This document shows positions 55,557 through 64,000 of a stretch of 64,000 bases of DNA, in pieces (position 1 is the stretch's first letter; every line of letters starts with the position of its first letter). The position numbers were made by a program, and so were the translations under genes. The notes under the pieces are model-generated. The model made no database searches and was not told the origin of the DNA. It saw nothing but the letters and a program-made list of their open reading frames with translations. Origin of the DNA: Glandiceps talaboti (lineage: Eukaryota; Hemichordata; Enteropneusta; Spengelidae); assembly GCF_964340395.1 (NCBI RefSeq), contig NC_135570.1, positions 5,602,322 to 5,666,321 of the forward strand, given 5' to 3'.

Positions 55557-56113
55557 AATGGCGTTGTAGCACAACTGTACTCTACAGTTTTAAAAATGCG
55601 TAATACATGGTGAGCCATTCTAGGTATAGGTGGTCATTTGCACATTTACATACATTTTTTAAATGTTTATTAAATTGTCTATTAATCCCTGTTGTTATCG
55701 TTGTGAAATACACCACCTTTTGGCTGTTGCTATGGGCATGGTCTTGTTGCTAGGCACATTTGCACATTTTTTGAACGATTATTCAATTGTCTATTAATCC
55801 CTATTGTAAGCTTTGCATAATATATTATCACATTTTAGACCTTATTTGCATATTACTGATGGAATCATCATGTCATGAACAAATCTTACTTTACACCCCC
55901 TTAAGAATGTTCCCACCGAAATTTCGCACCGATCTGCCCAGTTGTTTCTGAGTTTAAGTTTGTTTTACCACAAATCACATTTTTTGACCAAAATCACACA
56001 CCTGTGATGCGATCATTTTCATTTGAACAATTTTCCAACTAGACCCCTCCAGTAAGGTCCCCACCAAATACCAAGCAAGCAGGTTGGCAGTTTTTTAAGT
56101 TTAAGTCGTCCGT

Positions 56114-56169
<56 letters not shown>

Positions 56170-56190
56170 ACAGACAGACAGACAGACACC
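55557..56190. repeat. dispersed non-autonomous element(s) with (CA)n tail
   Basis: 55557 begins CCAATGGCGTTGTAGCACAA. GCACCGATCTGCCCAGTTGT then TTCTGAGTTTAAG occurs at 55925-55957, and a related CCCACCAAATACC...GTTTAAGTCGTC unit at 56060-56112 runs into (CA)n 56115-56165 and (CAGA)n. The 'CCC ACC GAA ATT' plus 'GCCCAGTTGTTTCTGAG' wording is like 3' ends of RTE/Penelope-type retroelements in invertebrates (inference). Confidence 0.6.
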
Positions 56191-57104
56191 GCTCGATGCC
56201 TATAGCACTACTGAACCTACATTGTAGTTCATTTGTGCTAAAATCGAATGAATTAAAGATAGAAATAGGAATTATAATATATTGTAATTTCAATACATTA
56301 TTCCCTGAAGGTGAGCGATAATTATGATGAACTGTGTTGATAAGTCAGGATAATGGATGGTGTATCAATATATCTCATAAAGTAATCTGAAACAATCACA
56401 TTACTTACATAATATGCAGCATACACAATAAGAGATAGACACAATATATCAGCCTTGAGTGCCACTCTCATTAATGATTTGTTATGATCCCTTTAGTATG
56501 AATTCAGGAATGGCCTCTATACTCACAAATCAAAGGATTAAGACTCTGTTATCATAAAATTGATATCATTTTTCTAAACTTTGTAAACTAATTTTGTAAA
56601 CTAAAGGCTTTGCAGATAAATAGGGTCTGGCAATTATGAAATGGTATAAAATATTTTTTTTAAAATTATATACCTACGTTGATTAGATTACTAGAATATT
56701 GGAAAAAAAATCTCAAACGCCAATCTTACATTTAGTATCACTTGGTGCACATTACGTATAGAAGATGTCTGTCATTGTCATTTTGGTATTACTGTATGTA
56801 ATTATACAATACTAAAGAAAGTAACCGGTAAGATGTGTTTTAGGAAAGTCATTACATTGTATCATCATGTGCCTTCAGGATCTGTGCTATCCCCACGTGT
56901 TCCATTAACTCGTTAATGATTTTCTTTCGCCATGCATCTATAGTTACTTGTTTTGAATGTGAATTATAACAGTGATGTAGCACGCACCAATTTTAAGCTG
57001 GCTTATTTGTTTTCAATTATGACGAAATCGGCTTATTTACCACAATACATACGGTGTCTATAAGTATTAGCCTAAAGGAGATTTCAGACAGCAACTATTG
57101 GATG
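56191..57104. other. intergenic, no gene seen
   Basis: AT-rich unique sequence, no exon recognised. Confidence 0.5.
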
Positions 57105-57370
57105 TGTTCTGTAAGTACACAATATTACCATGGTGATTTTGAGATAAATCCTCAAAATGGAAACCTTCTTGAAAGGTACTAGAAGCATTTCCTAGTCTGA
57201 ATGCACACAATAGTACCATTTGCTGAATTTGACACGAAGTTCCCAAAATGGACACCTTCTTGAAAGGTTCTATAAAAATAGGGTGTCTAATTGCAAAATA
57301 GTACCATTTGGTGAATTTGAGATAGGTTCCTTAAAGGGATATCCTCTTGAGAGGTGTTCATCAACAAGGA
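57105..57370. repeat. ~94-bp tandem repeat, 3 diverged units
   Basis: Each unit has AATA(T/G)TACCAT, then TGAATTTGA.A, AAAATGGA(A/C)ACCTTCTTG and AAAGGTACT. Units start at about 57120, 57210 and 57296. The 117-codon plus-strand frame at 57220-57573 overlaps it and reads as a repeat artefact. Confidence 0.8.
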
Positions 57371-60300
57371 ATGATATGGTATCATTCAGTGAACAAAGTT
57401 TCAGTCACATTCAAGGTGGAAGTTTCGTAATGTGTTACTTCGACGTCAATATTTCTCACTCATATCAAAGGTCACCACCACATTACACGAATTCACAATA
57501 TATCTATAGTCCTTCAATATTTACTTACATTGCTCTGGGGGGGAAAAAGACAATGACAATAACTGTTTTGTAATTATCTGGGAAATATCGTTTATCGCTT
57601 TAGCCTTTACGAGTTACGACCATGTGTATTTTAATTGAATGGAATAAAATATTGATATTTCATTATTTTCCAAAGTAAGTGGTGCCAACCCTTCAGTTCA
57701 TTCTGTATTAATATCATCACACAATATATTCGACAAGAATTACAAATCAAGAACTGGATGGTTTCAACAGAAGTCAACGCAAACATCTCCCAAAATTCTG
57801 ACAAGCTTTGCCCTGTTAAGCATCATCTGGTCAGCAAATTATAATATTTCCATTGCTGTAACATGATAACATTTATGATCATTTTTGGCGTTGTCAATGA
57901 ACTTGTCATGGACGATGGGCACCTTTTAGATGCTGTACTGCTACAATGCACAGTTCATATACATTTCACGCAATTGCGCATGTGCACACTGCTTTAAACT
58001 CACCTAGAAATATCCTTTTGCCTTAGCTGCCAGCACCCATTAAACTGACCGTTACTGAAATGCAATTTGATTAGCCTGCATTGTATTCCGCTTGTTCAAA
58101 TTAACTGTGGTGCAAACTAATCAATCAATGCCAATTTGAAATACTGATGAAAACGTATACTATCCACAATAATTAATCAAGACTGTTGCACAGTAAACTA
58201 TCATTGGTAGACTAGCTTTTATATGATTCTGAAGGGATTGTATTCTGTTTTTTTAATTCCCCAGTCATTCATATAATATCATAAACTCCCTGGAGCATCT
58301 GATCCAATGTTATCAATTTCCCTGCCATTAGTTACGATGTAAACTAGTAAGGTCGACGTTTTACGAAATGTCTGTTGACCTGTGTAACTTAAATAGTACA
58401 TTCCCCTTCTATCACTTTGCCAATAAGCAATCTTAATCTCTAATTTAGATATTTCCCATATGACACATATGCACGTCATGAATTCAAGCGGATGTTGAAA
58501 GGCAAAAAAACCCTTGGTTTTTTACTGAGGAAAGTGTCACAATTGAGATAGAAGTAAGCCAAATGTTACCTTATTAGAGACGGTTTTCACAGCAAGGAGT
58601 ATGCTGTACTTAGCAATGGTTAACAAGCTCAATTGACTGTTGAGGTATGAGTGTATTTGACATTTGGTTACCATGGATACCTGTCAATATCTATAAAGAG
58701 GAGCAGAGTAATAAAGTATCAACTGAATACAATAAGATAACTAAGCGCACGTGTCTTTGAATCAAAATGCATTGCTGGTACTTCGTATAGCTTTTTAGTT
58801 TACGCTCTAATGATATATTATAACACTAAAAAGCCACTTTGCACTTGCGATGCTAATGTTGTCACTTTGATCTCATAAGGAGATGTCCTGTTTTAATTAG
58901 AGACAAATGCACCGTTAAACTCATTTCAAATTTCTTTTCGATGAAGTGTAACTTATAATGTTAAGATTTCTCTTCAATCTGTTTTTTGCTATTTTCTTGT
59001 ATTTACCCGCGCTTTAATTTTTTTTTTGCTCTAAATGTCTCCATTCCCAAATAAGGGCATTGAGCAGTTTTACCTACGTACGAATTACCTACACCGGCTG
59101 TTTTAACAATCGCGATGCACTCAGCCCATATGTAGAGTTAAATGTGTGACTGGGTGTCTTGAAAAATTCCTAATCACGTGAGTTTGAGAGTGGTATTTGT
59201 ATGACATCCGATTCAATAATCATCAAGCTCCATCAGGGATTTGAATGCCGCAGTACATACCAAAACAATCTCATGATTAATTTCATAATCTATTCGACAC
59301 TTTAAGATATTTATGCTATAATATGGCAGGGGTACTGCTTTCTTTAAAAAAACATAACGTCGAGCATCTGGCATTTCACAGAGTGCCTAAAATAACAAAC
59401 TCAGCGTTAACATAATAAAGAATTCTGAATCATAATCTAAAAGCTTACAGTCATAATTAACTACGTTATTCCATAATCCTATGGTAATATCTTTACCATT
59501 TAACATCATCTATAATTCACACATTCTGCATGGAATTTTAATAGGTAAAATATTCGGATATTTTGAATGACACCTCACATTTTGATAATACTTAAATAAG
59601 GTAATTTTTAAATCACATTTTACAATCTATATCAGTTGGTAGCAATTAAAATCTATGCATTGAAGTGAATATACCCAATATAGAAGTAACTCTCTCCAAA
59701 TTCTTTCATGTTTGAATTAATATAACATAATCATGTGGTGTTGAACGACCTTTGATATTCAATACGTTTAACTTGTTTTATCCTACAGTGTCGTCAAAAC
59801 ATCTCCAATGACTGCTGGCGGTGCAAACACCCCTTGAAATATTCCCTAAACATAAGTAGAATGGAATTCTTTAAGGCCTGAAATTTAGGAATTCGACACT
59901 CTTATTGGTAAATATTGGTAATTTCCAAAAATTACCCTTATTTCAAATTTCTGTATTGAAGTTCAAATTGGTATATGGCCACCTGGATATTAGATGCCAT
60001 GGATTCTTTCAGTTATTGTGAAAGAACATTCGAATGTTCCTGTTTATTGAGGCAATATCACTGAGCACTTCTGTTGTCGCTGCAGTCAGTCCGCTACTCC
60101 CAGAGCTACTGGATTACTCGTAGAAAGAGATCTTGAAATGCAATCCTGCATGTATATGAAGTTCATGGTTGCCAACATCAATTTTCTTCTTTCTCTTCTT
60201 AGTATTTTCATTTGACTAATTCTCTTGGCGTTGTTCTTTAAAGCAAGAGGCCCATCAGGAAACCCACTTAATATGCAACTAGTGTTTGCAGTAATGACGA

Positions 60301-63290
60301 TAAGTTGCGACACATTAATAACCCTGCTATCACCATCTGATGCTGACATACAAAAGCGGTAGCTTAAGCATCTTAAAGTATATTATACCCTTGTCAAATC
60401 TGGTCACAGACGAGCTCCTCGTCAATCTATATTATATAATCTTGTTTGATATACTGAATTAAAGGAGTCGTGCTCGATTCTTTTATAGTAATTGATTGAA
60501 ACGTTTGGGTAAAAATGTTGACAAAACATTTTAGTAGATTGGTCAATGATAACGTATTTTTTCATTTTTTTAAAGTCATTACTTTTCGAGCATTTCTTTA
60601 CTCGTAACTGGCGTTGCGGTAGATATAATGTTACAACTTGTGATAGCAACTATTTATTTTGGTACATTATCCATATATCTTCATATGAAGTAGACATTGG
60701 ATAGAGAGACGCATATATTACACATGTAACCATCCCTATCTACCCGTTGCTTTGAGATAGGCCTTGTATTGCACATACCACCACCACACTGTCCAGGTAC
60801 ATCTCTGTACTGAGCTGCAGTGAACCACTTTATTAACCAGCCGGGTTTTCAAGTTAGACAGTCTGGCATGCTATTGTTTACGTTTGTGTTGTATATATCT
60901 ACAGCCCCAGAAAAACTGTGGTGTTAGTGTCGAACTACAGACTTTACCTTTAATTTTGCGATTGTATACAATTTTCCTTCACAGGACTGTGATATAATTA
61001 CATCATCCTCAATATTTATGACCACATCTAGCAGTATCCCTTGGAACCTTTCCTGCTGTATCATCTAGAGTAATACCATGATATTATGAAACATTCGATT
61101 GTCCAATAGAAGAGGTTTTGCACGTTCTCAATCTGTTTACATTAAAATTCTACAGTATATTGAACAATCTCCAGTATGGGTGTCTGTCAATATATTATTT
61201 ATACTCCACATTTGTATTGGCAGTTTGATTTTATACTCAAGTTAAAGACACTTTGTGTGAAGCTGAAACATTAATCTGAGCTTATGTCTGTAGACATATT
61301 ATGTACATTTGATCCACTTACTTCGATGACGACGCACACTAGGGATATACATTTGTAGTTACAAACTGAATTTGCACTTGCAGCTAGACAGTAGAAATAA
61401 TCTGTATTTGTCACTATTAAGCATCTAGAGTACAATACTCGACATCAATTTTAATATTATGCTAATCTTTGAGAGATGATTACTTTGAAATGCCACCAAA
61501 TCATCACGACTGATTTAGGTCATTGACGGAAAGTTGAAAAAGGCAGCTATAAACTTGGTTGTTGTCTTTCAATAGCTTCACACTTAATGACATCACAAAT
61601 TCGGATATGGAAAATCCAAAAGGTAGCGAATAGATTTCGAACACCTTCTAGTCAACAACATTATTCATGTTTAATACTCAGACTTGATTGAATCGAATGA
61701 ATACACCAATGAGACAAACCCAGGTTACAACAAACACAAATGTCAAACTTTCAGACAACATGATTCAATAGTTTCACCTTTAGTATACGCTGCCGCAAGA
61801 TTGGCAATATATATCACACACTTAAGGATACTCGTTGTCGACCTAGTTGAAGATATTCGTTCATTCTAGTTGACTTCTAGGGTATCTCTGGAGGAAAGAA
61901 CTGTCATTTGTCACGCTATGATTATAGTGTCAGTAGGAAATAACACGATAGACGTTATATTATCTTAATTATCATATAGGAAATTCTCGTCCAAATTTGC
62001 CAACGAAGACTGCAGTAACTGCATGTCGTATTCTAGAAGGTAAGTTTACAGACATAAGCTCAGTAGGTCCTCACTCTATCAGGTAAGTCCTTTTACCACT
62101 GTATAATTCGTGTTGGGTTAAGAATCACATTTTCAAACATCGTAATCATTCGTCCAGCAACAATAGATGCCTGTGAACATGATTTAAATATATTTTGCAA
62201 TGGAAAGTATCGTATATTGAAACGACTGCTTGGTCGACATATCTTTCAAAACTAAAAGTAAGTAACACAATTCGTATAATGTAGATTACTTTGAGTTTGT
62301 CTTTACTGATTTACAGTTATATTATAAATTAATGCAATACTATCAAAATACACCACCACATAATAATAAATTAATTCGATTGGCTATGGAAGTATGTATT
62401 TACTTACAATGTGACAGAAAAATCAAGTTGAGAAACCCTATCCAAGGAATGGTCATGTAGCCCGAGTTAGACATTCTTTTAAACAACTCAGTGCATCATA
62501 TCAATTTATGTATTCCAAATACAATAAGGTATATATCAATTGTTACAAATATTATCCACTATTTATTCAATATTTAAGGTTATTTCAACATGCTCAGGCC
62601 TCAATCGCGACGGCAGCAACGATAACGTGTTAACTGAACAGACACGCAAATCATAATGTTGCCCATAGTTAGAAAGCAAACGGTTAGAACGTTTAGTCAT
62701 CATCAAATGTCTTCTCGGCGGCTACTGTCTGGACAGTTACCGTCCATCAATGATCCAACTACTTGTCTTGTTGTACAGTACATATCTTCGTAGATACAAG
62801 AAGGTACTACACACACCATACGATCTCACGTATCAAATCACTTCTGCGAGATAATTTGAGTTGTGATCATTTTCAACACTGCCCCCTGAAGTGCATCTAG
62901 ACGTACAATTTCGCGATTGCCATTCCGATTTTAAGGGTGACTAGCTGCCTTCTACTCTGAACAAGTAAGTGCGTAAATATGTATGAAGGTTGATTGTGCA
63001 ATTGGCCGCTAACCATATATAATGTAGTCGCTTGTTGGTAATAGCATCGGCTATAACACACAAACCCACATTAACTTTAAGGATGAAATTTCTCTTTGTA
63101 AGGTCCCCAGAGAACACTGAATATATTTAATGTCAATATTTTATTGATAAGTTAATCTTATGTTTGTCTCTGTGTCAGCTACCAACGTTTAACAACAAAC
63201 ATTTTTACTAATTCAAATTATAGCGTTATAGCTGTAGCTGTAAGCATCCAAAGACGGAATGTTGCATACACAGATAAACAGAAATCAAAT
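57371..63290. other. intergenic, no gene seen
   Basis: About 6 kb of unique AT-rich DNA nearly free of the MITEs that crowd 0-38 kb. No exon, RNA gene or repeat array was recognised. Confidence 0.5.
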
Positions 63291-63293
63291 GAG

Positions 63294-63683
63294 GTGATTG
63301 TGGTTGAGATCAAGCCTATAATTCTTCTTGAACAATATACACATTTCGTGTTTTATTTTAATATTTTATCACTAACTCACATGCAGAGAAGCAGTTCAGT
63401 ACTTGGCACTGTTCTACCGAATGTACGTTTTTCAAAATACACTATAACCAACACACATCCACAGCAGATGGATAGACACGGAACATTTAACTTGAACCAA
63501 TTCACAAACGTAATGTATCAAACGATTAAGGGAAAAGACTGCTATACGATTTATACATTTTCTTTAGTACGAAAATCATTGCAAGGAGCTTACATCATTG
63601 GTAGGATCAAACTGTTCCACAAACCAAATCAGCGAAGTAGAATGTACAGTTGCCAATTATTTGCTTCCATTTGTGGATGTTAA
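63294..63683 (+). CDS. unassigned open frame, possibly spurious
   Basis: 129 codons from a GTG; the first ATG (63384) leaves 99 codons. It is the longest open frame outside the recognised genes. It has a hydrophobic patch near the N-terminus (HFVFYFNILSL) and three Cys at the C-terminus (CQLFASICGC). I see no known motif, promoter or splice signal. In DNA this AT-rich, one frame of this length in 64 kb could arise by chance. Confidence 0.15.
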   Translation: MIVVEIKPIILLEQYTHFVFYFNILSLTHMQRSSSVLGTVLPNVRFSKYTITNTHPQQMDRHGTFNLNQFTNVMYQTIKGKDCYTIYTFSLVRKSLQGAYIIGRIKLFHKPNQRSRMYSCQLFASICGC

Positions 63684-64000
63684 TACTGTCTTTACTGACA
63701 TAATATATGCCTTAAAAGAATGGAAACAGGAAATGGAACACCTGCTCCATGAGATTACATGAAACTCGAATTTACAGAACTTGTTTTAGGTTGAGTCTTT
63801 AATGGAAGTATGGTCTTCTTTGGCATTCAAAGTGACCTTATTAATGCTGTTAACGTTTACTATTTCTTCCGAAAGCGGTCGTTGTTTATAGTCGGTATCA
63901 GGATAATACTGTAGGCTTACCAAAGCAATACAATGAGAGATAATTATAAGGATGCTGTCCATTTTATAGATACCAAATATAGTTCCCTAATACTGAATGA

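Noticed and set aside
60086-60349. 87-codon minus-strand frame with a basic stretch (KILRRERRK)
   Set aside because: No start context, splice sites or recognised domain. Length is within chance expectation.

Overview
The window is nuclear DNA from an animal. It is AT-rich, has GT-AG spliceosomal introns, abundant (CA)n microsatellites, many short fold-back elements, and genes that fit a bilaterian: an IKK-family kinase, MAD2, and two TRIM E3 ligases with filamin and NHL repeats. Intronless TRIM-filamin-NHL paralogues are typical of marine invertebrates such as hemichordates, amphioxus and lophotrochozoans. The sequence alone does not let me name the species.

Layout. 0-5.1 kb: microsatellites, two tRNA-like SINE heads and a terminal-inverted-repeat element, with no gene seen. 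5.4-9.65 kb: a MAD2L1 homologue on the minus strand. Its last three coding exons are clear, a probable 5' non-coding exon lies at a CG-rich E-box promoter, and exons for the N-terminal ~75-80 residues were not found. 11.57-13.25 kb: a small secreted fibronectin-III protein on the plus strand (3 coding exons, 169 aa). 16.76-42.5 kb: an IKK-alpha/beta-type kinase gene on the minus strand. I rebuilt 19 coding exons with matching phases (725 aa) plus a 5' UTR exon. Its 7.3-kb third coding-gene intron (30.2-37.4 kb) holds two complete single-exon TRIM-NHL genes (728 and 765 aa), also on the minus strand. 42.6-64 kb: a 21-kb gene-poor tract with a few tandem repeats, a CRE pair and an AT-rich homeodomain/SOX-like motif cluster.

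Functionally, the kinase (NF-kB pathway) and the nested TRIM E3 ligases both belong to families used in innate immunity. Their nesting suggests shared chromatin or transcription but does not prove a joint pathway. The most unusual signals are: (i) a 1.4-kb minisatellite whose 31-bp unit is a copy of the 5' splice junction of an IKK catalytic exon, giving dozens of decoy donors; (ii) loss of both activation-loop serines in that kinase, with Glu in place of the second; (iii) a truncated C-terminus with no NEMO-binding motif; and (iv) numerous fold-back MITEs, one with long arms and a 9-bp target duplication 26 bp from a MAD2L1 splice donor, another just past a TRIM stop codon.
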